The notes beneath the pieces were generated by a model. The model was given only the letters and a program-made list of their open reading frames with translations. It was not told the origin of the DNA and searched no databases. 64,000 nucleotides of DNA from Melampsora larici-populina 98AG31. Its lineage: Eukaryota > Basidiomycota > Pucciniomycetes > Pucciniales > Melampsoraceae. The stretch covers positions 493,484-557,483 of the forward strand of contig NW_006768801.1 of the NCBI RefSeq assembly GCF_000204055.1, given 5' to 3'. Each line of letters begins with the position of its first letter. Position 1 is the stretch's first letter. The translations under genes were made by a program, and so were the position numbers. Of this stretch, positions 1 through 9,446 are shown in pieces.

Positions 1-806
1 GTAGAAAAATTGTGGCGAGTGTCGTAATCGCAAAGATACTTCATAACATCACGTCGAGTTAAAGGATTTACTGTAGAATGGATGAATTCTACTGTAGCTT
101 CAGGTAGACGATCTATAGAGTCAATGAGACGTAAAGCTGATTGGCCATCGTCCATCTTGCCGCCATAACGAATAAATTCAATAAAAAGGTTTTCGAATTT
201 ATCGAGGTATCCAGAAAGAGTATCACCTTTGGATATGGTGATATTACTGAGAGCTTTAGAGATGGAAGCAAGACGTTGCGCATTTATGAGATAATGTCGC
301 TCTTTCACGAACAACCACAGAGAAAACGGATTGTGAACAATGGAGTTGGGATCATCTGGATCCGTAAGGTGATTGATAGCTTGGCAGTGATTTGCCTTGT
401 CTAAGCGATTCAGTATATAGCTAACTATAACTTTCTTGGTTTTGACTACCTTATCAGCAGACAGCTCGGTATCAACGAATTTTTCGTTTACAATATAGTG
501 GTGAAGCTCTAGAGTCTTGAGATTATCAAAGATCGATCTGTACCACGTCGCGTAGTTCCCATCCTCTAAGTCATCAGTTACTTTGAACTTGCTCAAAGCA
601 TTAGTTAACTGTTGACCGTATCTTTGAAGAGCATTTCCGAACACAGAAACTGGTTCTTCAGATGTCATGTTCGAGGACTTTTCGGTAATGGTTTGATTTG
701 AGATATTCTCTTGACTAGGTGGCTGACGGGTAGTAGTTCCAGAAGCGTTTGATTCGGAATCGGACAGATCAGGTTCTTCAGAGCAAGTACTTGATGGTGT
801 TGACAT
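1..806 (-). CDS. Ty1/copia-type retrotransposon Gag, N-terminal 268 residues (runs off window)
   Basis: An uninterrupted minus-strand frame runs from ATG 804-806 to the left edge with no stop, giving about 268 residues. It opens with a Ser/Thr/Glu-rich segment. A predominantly helical region follows with W-Y-R, LxLHHYI, a YILNRLDKANHC-type stretch and ISKGDTLSGYLDKFE, which resembles gag-polypeptide/UBN2 domains of Ty1/copia elements. It starts 36 nt inside a primer-binding site and LTR (842-1633) on the same strand, the normal 5'-LTR, PBS, gag order. No premature stop is seen, so this end of the element could be young. Gag would build the virus-like particle; protease, integrase and RT lie outside the window. 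The frame and context are seen directly; the copia assignment is inferred from LTR, PBS and Gag style. Confidence 0.75.
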   Translation of the reverse strand, partial: MSTPSSTCSEEPDLSDSESNASGTTTRQPPSQENISNQTITEKSSNMTSEEPVSVFGNALQRYGQQLTNALSKFKVTDDLEDGNYATWYRSIFDNLKTLELHHYIVNEKFVDTELSADKVVKTKKVIVSYILNRLDKANHCQAINHLTDPDDPNSIVHNPFSLWLFVKERHYLINAQRLASISKALSNITISKGDTLSGYLDKFENLFIEFIRYGGKMDDGQSALRLIDSIDRLPEATVEFIHSTVNPLTRRDVMKYLCDYDTRHNFS

Positions 807-841
807 GAACAGATGTGGATAAAACTGAGGTGAAGTTCAAA

Positions 842-854
842 CCTCTCGCTACCA
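842..854 (-). other. Primer-binding site (initiator tRNA-Met type)
   Basis: On the minus strand, TGGTAGCGAGAGG lies immediately after the LTR end (...TTACA). TGGTAGCG is the start used by Ty1-like elements primed by initiator Met-tRNA, whose 3' end reads ...CGCTACCA. It sits directly next to the LTR, upstream of gag. Confidence 0.7.
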
Positions 855-1633
855 TGTAAGAAAATGAGGATTACACGCTCGACGCTGTGAATCTACGATG
901 AACCTTTATAAAGGTGAAAACAACTCTCAGCCTTATGCTGACGAGGCACGGCTGACAACTAAGATAACGAGTACTAAACTCGAGATGAGACGAACCTGAA
1001 GAGGGAACGAGGATGATAGAAGTAATAGAAGACTTTCAAATCAATTTCCTCAATGGTAAACATGTACACAACCACAAAGACAATACTAACCTTTATAAAG
1101 GTGAAAACAACTCTCAGCCTTATGCTGACGAGGCACGGCTGACAACTAAGATAACGAGTACTAAACTCGAGATGAGACGAACCTGAAGAGGGAACGAGGA
1201 TGATAGAAGTAATAAAAGACTAAAGAGAAGAAAATGTAGAATCAAGTAATGTGCGAAACAATAGACACTTCAGCATTATCAACGTATAAAGAAAGTAAGC
1301 AAAAAGTTGTTGATTTTCTGAGCTTACCTTTCAAATCAATTTCCTCGATGGGGAAAAAGATTCGAAAGGACACAGTGGAGGGTTAATAAGGAAAAATAAC
1401 ACATGAACAAATTTTCGCAAACATGATATGAAACATAACCAACTAAACAAACAATCCCAATGCGGTCAGTCTTCTAATGTTCTCGTTTAACACCTAATTG
1501 ATTCAATCCCAATCCGGTCATCTCCTTCTGACTCCATCCTTGTTACCTTCTCCATCACGCCTTCTTCTTTAGTTTGAATTGATTTCTACCTTGATGGTTT
1601 TGACACTATACCCAAGAATGAAATTCTCCAACA
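855..1633 (-). mobile_element. 5' LTR of a Ty1/copia retrotransposon
   Basis: Read on the minus strand, the 779-bp block begins TGTTGGAGAATTTC and ends TTACA (TG...CA). It is followed at once by the PBS and then gag. TGTTGGA is a common copia LTR start. It contains a duplicated 133-bp module with a TATAAAGG core. Only one LTR is visible, so LTR divergence and age cannot be judged here. Confidence 0.7.
901..1220 (-). repeat. Duplicated 133-bp promoter-like module inside the LTR
   Basis: Positions 901-1033 and 1088-1220 are direct copies differing at one base. Each contains the perfect palindrome CCTTTATAAAGG (903-914 and 1090-1101), which reads as a TATA box on both strands. A further short repeat (TTTCAAATCAATTTCCTC) recurs at about 1034 and 1329. 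Duplicated U3 modules can act as enhancer/promoter repeats in retroelements; that role is inferred. Confidence 0.7.
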
Positions 1634-1790
1634 ATTTTATTATAAACAAGGAAGGAAATAAAGCTTCTATTCTGTTTTTTTCTTTCTAGTTTTCAAATAG
1701 AAAAAAAGAGTAACCAACACTTTTAAGAATATAAAAAAAGACAAAAAATAAAAAAGGGTAAGGACTTTTTGTAACCTATCACACTTAAAA
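1634..1790. other. Short spacer between LTR and transposase
   Basis: AT-rich spacer with poly-A/T runs. No gene or terminal repeat could be identified. Confidence 0.5.
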
Positions 1791-3062
1791 TCACCGATTA
1801 TAATAATGATAAAACACCCGGGGTAAATCATAGCCACAACCATGATAGAGTTTTGCCAACAATGAAGGAGTCAGGCTATTAAAAGCCTGGTCACGTATGA
1901 GCCAAATAGGATCCTCATTCGATTCTTCCAGAATCATGTTTCTTCTGAAGGCAGACTTAATGATATAAAAGCACGGCTCGATAGGGTTCAGTTCAGGACA
2001 GTACGGTGGTAAATACATTAACCTAACACCTAGACCCATCACATTAAGTTTAAGACATTTGTAACAATGTCAGTACATTGTTATAGTCAAAGATTGGACC
2101 AAACACTAACCTCGATCTGCACAAAGCGCCGCAACTCGACCACCACGATGAATTGGGGCATTATCCATCACCAGGATACTGTTGATGCCAGGATAAGCAT
2201 TCATTTGAGGAAGCTACAATAATTACACAAGATATCAGTACAATATTCTGAGAATGAATGAAACTTTAGAAAGAAATCACCAGCATGAACTCCAAAAATT
2301 GTTCAAATCGATGTCGATCCATGGTACCATCACGAACAGTCATGGCTAGAATCCCATTTAAGCCAATTGCAGGGAGAAGAGAGTAACGCTTTGGATTGCT
2401 ACGCTTGATCCAGCGGGTCACTTTTTTGCCTTTTTCAGATCTTCCAAAAACCCGCATTAGATCCCGTTCACATATGGCACTCTCATCTGAAGTCACAGGT
2501 TATCAAAAGAGGAGGAGAGAAAATAAACAAAGCAAAAGAAAGTTCAGTCATGTGATAGAGCTGAAAAGCATAAAGGGAAAAAATAGGAATACTGCATACC
2601 AGTGAAGACAAGATATTCAGCAGGCACAAAATCCATGTCGGAAATCCAGCAGGCTCTTTTATAAAAATCCTTGCGAATATGAGAGGTGTGAGCTTTCTTG
2701 AGGGTGATTTTGAGGCGGCGGTTGAGCTCATTGTGAACAGTTTCAAGACATGGAAGGACACCTTGGGCATTGAAGATCTGTACACGGATCTCATCCAGAA
2801 ATAGCTGAGGTTCATTGGCAACCAACCCCTGAATGAACTCCCGATCCTCGTCCGAAAGCACTGTTGGGCGCCCACATTTCTCATACTCGTCGGGGTTGCG
2901 GATGACTTGCCTGGTGTTCTCATAAAGATCCATCCATCGGTTGAAACTGCGGTGATGAATGTTTTGATCGACAGTATCACGAACTTTGTCTTCGGTTTTG
3001 CCTTGAAGGAGAAGTCAAACAGCAATGATTTTGAGTGAGGGGGAGTATTTTACAAAAGGCAT
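1791..3062 (-). pseudogene. Tc1/mariner-type (DDE_3) transposase, four exons, one in-frame stop
   Basis: Exons at 3062-2600, 2486-2281, 2213-2111 and 2029-1791 join in frame through GT-AG introns. The N-terminal part is helix-turn-helix-like. The catalytic core follows in order: VFTDES (first Asp, spanning an intron), VMDNAPIHRG (second Asp) and LPPYCPELNPIEPCF (third acidic residue), which is the DDE signature of the Tc1/mariner/IS630 superfamily. The frame opens with MPFVKYSPSLKIIAV and then hits TGA at 3015-3017 before LLLQGKTEDK resumes; an Arg (CGA) is expected there. A shorter start at 2933 would avoid the stop but loses part of the DNA-binding region. Otherwise nearly intact. Terminal inverted repeats were not located. 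Confidence 0.8.
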
Positions 3063-3350
3063 TGATCGGTGGTGAGATTGGATGTGGTAGTGAGTATCGG
3101 TGATGAGATCGATGTGGTGGTGGTGGGATCGGAGCTGAGAGCCAACCAGATGATTTCCAACACCAGTTTGGCAAATCAAAGGGTCACCGAGGGATCGTGC
3201 TTGCACCAGTCAAGCGCCTAACCCTTGGCTTGCAGAGTGTCGAGTATTGGTGGTGAGATCGGAGCTGAGATCGATGTGGTGGTGAGATTGGAGCGCTGTT
3301 AGATGTAATCGGTGGTGAGTATTGGTGGTGAGATCGGAGCTGAGATGAGG
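3063..3350. repeat. Degenerate GT-rich minisatellite
   Basis: Imperfect units built from GGTGGTGAGATCGG and GAGCTGAGATCGATGTGG recur throughout. It lies just upstream of the transposase and produces the His/Ser/Pro-rich spurious frames on the minus strand. Confidence 0.7.
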
Positions 3351-3384
3351 ATTCTGATTGGTGAGGCAGCTCAGCAGCCCCAAA

Positions 3385-3441
3385 GACTCGTACCCTGAAC
3401 CCCGTGTGACTTGTCCACAGATATAACTCGGGGTACGAGTC
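3385..3441. repeat. Short inverted repeat
   Basis: GACTCGTACCCTG (3385-3397) pairs with CGGGGTACGAGTC (3429-3441) with one mismatch. Possibly a terminal or subterminal repeat of a decayed element. Confidence 0.5.
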
Positions 3442-3955
3442 TCGACCTCTCTTGGTTCTCCATAATGAAAAGCTTAAAAAAAAAATCAACCGCTCGATTT
3501 GGCCAACCGCTGTGGCTGATCCTCGAGCTCAAAAATCAAAATTTGACAAGCGATTTTAAAACGACTGTAGGTGGACCGTTGTGGATGCTCTAACCACTAG
3601 CTCCCGGGAGGGACTTACTCGTAATGAGGATTTCTTTGCGTGAGATCAGACAGGGCATTTCCTCCAGACCTCTCATCCTCACTCATGCCCAATCTCTTCA
3701 ATCAAGACACTCTGGAGGCATTATGAAAAAGTTGTGCATGGCCTCCAAAATTAATTTGCCGCTCTTGGCCAGATCACACCTCATCTCAACTCGGAAATAA
3801 CATGAAAAAAGGATTTGGGGCCAACTTTGGGGCCGTACAACTTCAGAGATGACTGCGGGTCTCAAACTCACAATATTTGGAATTAAACTTCAAATATTGT
3901 GACAAAACTGAAATAACCAAGTGGTCAAACTGCTGTTTCATCACTCCACACTAAT
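3442..3955. other. Spacer without recognisable gene
   Basis: Mixed-composition DNA with a palindromic CTCCCGGGAG near 3601. No supported coding region. Confidence 0.4.
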
Positions 3956-5587
3956 TTGGACAAGTCACAGTCATCTCGTATCACATTGCACCACCTACCT
4001 CACTGCACCACCTGTGTTTCACGCAATATGTTACTTCAAAGCAAATCGGCCACCGATGCCAATCTACTCTCTCCACAAAAGCCCTCCCCCCCAACAAGAT
4101 CTACCACCCAGCGACCACCTCGTCAAACACCCTTTTTCAACACGACCGAAGACATGCAAAAAGACGCAGTTAACAACATCTTTGAGACCTACTACAGTTA
4201 TCCTGGCAAACCCCAGCAGATCAAATCGGTTGTGCACCTCCTTAATGATCGGACGGTATTTTTACTGGCAGGCACCGGGTTTGGCAAAAGACGAGTGCCC
4301 AAAGCCTTCCTACACGCACACGACCACACCAATTTCGCACCCATAGTCCTATGCATCAATCCTTTGGACACTCTTGGACACAATCAGGTAGGATCATGAG
4401 CCCAAGGCCTTGGAAATAGCACCAACTGACGTCAATTCCTATGGTCCCCAAAGGTTGGAGAAAAGGCCAAAGTTGGCCTAGGCGCCGTTAATTTGACCAC
4501 AGAGAACTGTGTGCAAAGCACGTGTGATGAAATCCTGCAAGGGAAATACCAATTTATATATGTCGTACGTTTTTCTCTGGGGGCGTTTGGAGTTGACTGT
4601 ACCAAACTAATTGCCACTATGTTCTGTAATGACAGAGCCCCGAAATCGCGTTGACAAGCAATGTCTTTGATAAAATGTGGCGTGACCGACAATTTCAGGA
4701 TTGTTTGATCCTGAATGTGGTAGACAAAGCACATATGGTATGAATGGGGCCTGGTGGAAAGCGGAGAGGCCAAACGGTTGGCGAGTCATGTCCGCATTCA
4801 GGACAGCGGCGTGTTTTGACCATCTTATGGCAAACTGGCCCGACGCTTCCTGTCTTCGAGCTGTGTCCCACTCCTTTTAATGACGGCAACCTGCACACCA
4901 CAGGCGATCCACGCTATTCTGGCAAATCTCAAGCTATCCAGTCGCAATGTATGTTTCCCGCGAGCCGAGCTAACCCGGCCGGAACTTTGACTTATCCAAA
5001 GGTCCTTCAAACGTCAACTGAAGGCCTCACTCCGGGGTCTATTTGATCATCATTCAATCATCTCGACAAACTGCATTCCGCCTACACTTCTGTACTCAGG
5101 TACTCATAACACATCATTGGAATACTTGGTCTTAATCAACAACTCACAAGGACATCCCTCTGAAGCTGCCAATGGGCATTCATCTTTTGCTCAAAGATAC
5201 CACACCAACACTGGACCTGAGTCCAAGCTCGATGCGGTCGCTTTGTATGTATCCGGGGATCTGGCCGTTTTGTGCTGTACCCTTGCACTGGGATTGGGCC
5301 AAAATTGGCATAGAGTTAGAAGTGTGATTGTGGTGGGTCGGCAAGACCCCTGCAACTTCATTCAAATGAGTGGCCGATGTGGCCACAACGGTCGTCGCGG
5401 TCTGGGATTACTACTTGTTGAAACTACACAAACAAATGGCAAGAACTCGATTGCAGACTTTGTCACACCGACCTCAATGACGGACAATGACCGCATGGAC
5501 GCACTGGCCATCACCCCCGTATGCTTGCATGTGGCACTAGGTGTAGACCTGCTGTCAGTCAAATGGTTTTCCACGAGCTCTGCATGA
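3956..5587 (+). pseudogene. RecQ-like DNA helicase, degraded
   Basis: Fragments in order reproduce a RecQ/Sgs1-like core. Walker A-like AGTGFGK is at about 4270. Then come INPLDTLG; FIYV joined to SPEI across a GT-AG intron (about 4560-4640); VVDKAHM, where DEAH is expected; LLLMTATC (motif III); LTRPELRLI; LLYSGT; CTLALGLGQNW; and QMSGRCGHNGR (motif VI; the second Arg of GRCGR is His). The gene is broken: frameshifts after Walker A and at VVDKAHM, and a TGA at 4817-4819 where FRPSYG is expected. The Walker B Glu-to-Lys change should abolish ATP hydrolysis. Such helicases are multicopy in rust genomes and may travel with mobile DNA; that is inference. No function is expected from this copy. 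Confidence 0.8.
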
Positions 5588-6499
5588 TGTTTACTAATCA
5601 TCTACCAACGGTTTTAGACATGGGTACATTCCCCTTTTTCCCAAACACCCGGTGTGGTGATCAATTTAAGGCATCAATTAAAAAATTCATATTTAGTAGT
5701 TTACCAGTTTATTAGAAAAGTTTAGCAGGACAGAAAATTCGAAATGGAGGTTTTTGGATCAATTGAAGCTCTTATAGGCTAATGTATTGGTCATTGGATT
5801 AACATTACATCATTTTATTTCACATTACGTATTAAGATCATTAGAGTTCATTTACAAAGTTATTACAAAAAGAAAGAAAGAAAAACATAAGAAAAACTCA
5901 AAAATATATGTATACAGGTTGGAAAATGGTTTTTAGGGTAGTAATAATAAAGTTATGGGTATTATGAGGTTATAACATGAAAGAAAAAAATATATTATAC
6001 TATAACAATTTTAATCTTGAAAGTTGATAAGAAGAACTAAGAGTTATTAAAGAAAAGGTACTTTTTCAAAGTTGGTAAGCAAGAGGTATACATGTAGTTT
6101 GCATATGTAATAGTGGTAATAGTGAAATCTAAAGTTGCCAAGAGGATTTTCCGGGATTTTTAAGGTTATAGAGGATTATGTCATATTACATGAGCAAGAA
6201 AAAGAGAGTAGCAGCTGTGAAAAGTGAAGAAAATGGGTGAATTTTGTCAAAAATGAAGGTTTTCAGCTTATTACATATGTCAAATGACATCAGATTAGGT
6301 TGGTAGATAGCTCATTCAACACAGAAGAGTGGATTACATAATGTACAAACTTTAAATCAATATTTGTGGAGGTGTATGTAAAAGGTTATAAGGCAAATAA
6401 GAAATTGGTGTGAATCTCGAATTTACAGTCACAAGTCAACATGTAACACTAAAAACCTTAACTTCACAACTCAATATCTTACTCATCACTGATCAGAAA
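5588..6499. other. AT-rich spacer
   Basis: About 0.9 kb, rich in TTAT/AAAG runs. No supported gene. It may be the left part of the dispersed repeat recognised from 6500 on, but no second copy is available here to test that. Confidence 0.4.
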
Positions 6500-7262
6500 T
6501 AGGTCATATGGGTGTCATAAATGATCAGTAACACGAGGGCTACAAGATGCACTTTAGTAATCAAAAATTGGACCTCATCTGAAAAAATTTGTAATCTCAA
6601 AATTTGGTTTTCAGCTAGTTTGCAAGAATCACCTGTATTCATCATAAGAAGTGCTGTACATCATATTATTGTGTCATTGATCACTTTTAGCTGTGAAAAT
6701 TGCATCATTTATTAGTAACAAAATCATTACATGGCGTCATCATAGGGTTTTAGGGATTTTTGGGCGGTTTTGATCGGTTTTGAGGTTGTTGACCATTGTA
6801 AAAGTTGGAGTACATTGTTATATATACTTTGAGATGATTTTGGGACTGTTGTTCCCCTTCTTTCTTTATCATTTACACAGTTATTATTTTGTTTATCATC
6901 ATACTTATTTTAATAGTACCTGGTCACTTAAATACACCCTTTATTATAGCTATAAAGAGAAATTTACTTTAGTTTTATAGTCAAAAAGACTTATTGGGAA
7001 TAATATCACAAAGATATTGCTTATTTTTCTTCAGTTAGCATTTGGGAATAACACTATAGCAGTGTTGATAGTAATAAAAATTGTGCTTTTGAAGTTAAAA
7101 TATGTGTGAAAGTTATATTTCTCTGGTGCCTTACCTGTACTCAATACAACAGCGCCTTTTCCTGATTGTGTTGTTTTAGAAGAGCAGTCCTTAGACAACT
7201 TCTACTAGTCATTTTTATTAGTAGATTATCCTCCTCCAGCTCTGTATAACCCTTGTTGGGTT
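6500..7262 (+). repeat. Dispersed repeat, copy 1 (empty-site copy; LTR-like)
   Basis: The reverse complement of this block matches 62100-64000 with two insertions removed. Shared landmarks include the stretch around TGATCAATGACACAATAATA and the end ...CTACA, where similarity stops in both copies. A common abrupt end in CA suggests an LTR-like border. The copy here lacks the two elements inserted in the other copy, so it serves as their empty site. Confidence 0.7.
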
Positions 7263-7522
7263 ATAAGTTCTACACTGATTGGGCATCTCAAACTGAGTCT
7301 CTGGTCACACCACACTATTGGTTTTAAACCAAGGTGATGGATGTGGAATGGCATCACCCCAACCTCTGGGTGGGGTCGGTTCAACACATTTCATGAGGTG
7401 TACAACAGCAAAAACAGATGGGGTGCCAATCAAGCAAGCACGCGGCAACACGGGGGTGTACCTCCCGCAAAAAACATTGGTCCCTGTGCCCAATGATCTG
7501 TTTATTCTTCTCTCTATTCATT

Positions 7523-7664
7523 GCATGTGACTCGATAATCAGTTAATTTGATGATACCTAACACTCAATCTCATATTCCTTTGTCTCCAAGTCGCATGTG
7601 ACTCGATAATCAGTTAATTTAATGATGCCTAACACTCAATCTCATATTCCTTTGTCTCCAAGTC
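7523..7664. repeat. 71-bp tandem duplication
   Basis: Two adjacent 71-bp units (7523-7593 and 7594-7664) beginning GCATGTGACTCGATAATC differ at two positions. Confidence 0.9.
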
Positions 7665-7724
7665 CTAACAAGGCAATGCCTCAAACTGTCTGTAATACCA
7701 TTCTGATATGTGATTACATTCACA

Positions 7725-8285
7725 TCAGCCTGAGCCCCGGACCAGCCCCCCGATCGGGGACCCGACGGGGTCCCCGATAGGTCCGGGATTCGGGCGGAGG
7801 CTCTACAACCCCCGATGATCGGGGATCCCCGCGAGTCGGGTGTCGGGCGTAGAAATCGAAAAAAATACTATCCGCCGGGTACCCGACGAGTAAAAAATGT
7901 ATTTAAAACACTCCATCACAGGTAAAAACTACCTAGTCCATTGTCAGGGGAGGCCCTACCAAGCACATGGGAACCTTGCCAGCACTGCCATGGCTGTGAT
8001 GTGAGGCCCTGAGTGCAATTTAAACATCAAGTGGACACTTTTTTTCAATGTATTTGGCATCAATATCGATAAATGACCCGGTCCGGTGTTCAAACCTGGG
8101 TGAGGGACCCTTTTTGGTCCAGCCAGCGAGTCCCCGGCGGGGAACCCGGTCGGGGTTCGGGCAGACAATTTTTCAAAAAAAACTCGTTCGGGGACCCCCG
8201 AACGGGCTTGGGAGGTCTCTCTACCCGTCGGTTCGGGGGCCGGGCGAGCCACTACTCGACGGGTAGCGATCGGGGCTCGGGCTGA
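7725..8285. mobile_element. GC-rich MITE with 8-bp TSD (hAT-like)
   Basis: A 561-bp insert bounded by TCAGCCTGAGCCCCG at the left and the inverse of TCAGCCCGAGCCCCG at the right. It is flanked by the identical 8-bp duplication CATTCACA (7717-7724 and 8286-8293). The arms are very rich in CCCGATCGGGGACCC-type palindromes, while the middle (about 7850-8050) is AT-richer. No coding capacity. An 8-bp TSD with short TIRs points to a hAT-mobilised non-autonomous element. Confidence 0.85.
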
Positions 8286-8289
8286 CATT

Positions 8290-9446
8290 CACAGTCCCCA
8301 TTTACTAGGCTTGGGCAGGCCAGAGCCTACCACTGACTCCATGAAAGATTCATGAACGATTCAGAAAGATTTCAAAATGACTTCAACATAATATCATATG
8401 GGGCCATTTGCCTGTCTGACCACCAAAATTTTGATGTCATCATATGATGTCATAAATCTGTACACATCTGCTCCTGTATTCACAGATCAAGAATATCCAG
8501 TCTATTAAACTTTATCATGTAAATTGACTGAGTTATTTAGCGTTTGAAAAAAAATCATGCATCAAAAATACTATTTTTGTACTATACATAAGACTGGGAT
8601 CTTGGATATCTTAAATCTTTATCAATTTACATATAAACTAAATTTTATATTCCACTGNNNNNNNNNNNNNNNNNNNNNNNNNNNNNNNNNNNNNNNNNNN
8701 NNNNNNNNNNNNNNNNNNNNNNNNNNNNNNNNNNNNNNNNNNNNNNNNNNNNNNNNNCATTTTCTATTTTTGCAGCCTTTGTCTATGAGTAGTATTTTTA
8801 TACGTAATTCAGAATTCTACCTGAGAAGTCCAATGTTTCCCTGATTTGTCGATTCTAGGAAGGATATGAATAAATTGATGGCAGGAACTTTTGGAAATTA
8901 TTATTTACATGCATATCAGTCTATTTGTGCCTAATTTGGGCCCTACATTTCTTCAAAATTTGCCTCAAGGTCAAAGAACTTCAGAAAATCCAACTTCTGT
9001 ATATAATCCACAATTACATATAAAAATACTACCCATAGACAAAGGCTGTAGGGAACGGAAATGTGGAGAAACATAGTGCGGAAAATACTATCAAATTTAA
9101 TGTATATGTATATTGACAAAGATTGAGGATATTCAAGATCCAAGTCTTATGTATAGTACAAAAATAGTATTTTTTATCCGTGATTTTTTTTCAAACCTCA
9201 ATAACTCAGTCAATTTACATGATAAAGTTTAATAGACTATATATTCTTGATCTGTGAATGCAGGAGCAGGTAAGTACAGATTTATGACATCATATGATGA
9301 CATCAAAATTTTGGTGGTCAGACAGGCAAATGGCCCCATATGATACTATGTTGAAGTCATTTTGAAATCTTTCTGAATCTTTCATGAATCTTTCATGAAG
9401 CCATGGTAATCTCTGGCCTGCCAGAGCCTAGCAGCTGGGGGCTGTG
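8290..9446. mobile_element. Large palindromic (foldback) element containing an assembly gap
   Basis: The left arm (8290 to about 8815) and right arm (about 9015-9446) are inverted copies running inward from CACAG(T/C)CCCC. Landmarks in both are CATGAAAGATTCATG, CATATGGGGCCATTTGCC, GACTGAGTTATT and GCCTTTGTCTATG. Only about 200 bp in the centre is unpaired. A run of exactly 100 N (8658-8757) lies within the left arm. The short ORFs inside are arm sequence, not genes. The GC-rich MITE at 7725-8285 sits at, or just inside, its left tip. Confidence 0.8.
8658..8757. other. Assembly gap (100 N)
   Basis: Exactly 100 N, the usual placeholder for a gap of unknown size. It lies inside a palindrome arm, where hairpin formation often breaks reads or assembly. 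Confidence 0.95.

Noticed and set aside
3015..3489. His/Ser/Pro-rich ORFs upstream of the Tc1-like transposase
   Set aside because: Produced by the GT-rich minisatellite; only the last 16 codons (from ATG 3062) belong to the transposase.
8557..8844. ORF spanning the N run
   Set aside because: It reads through 100 undetermined bases and lies inside a palindrome arm; no coding evidence.
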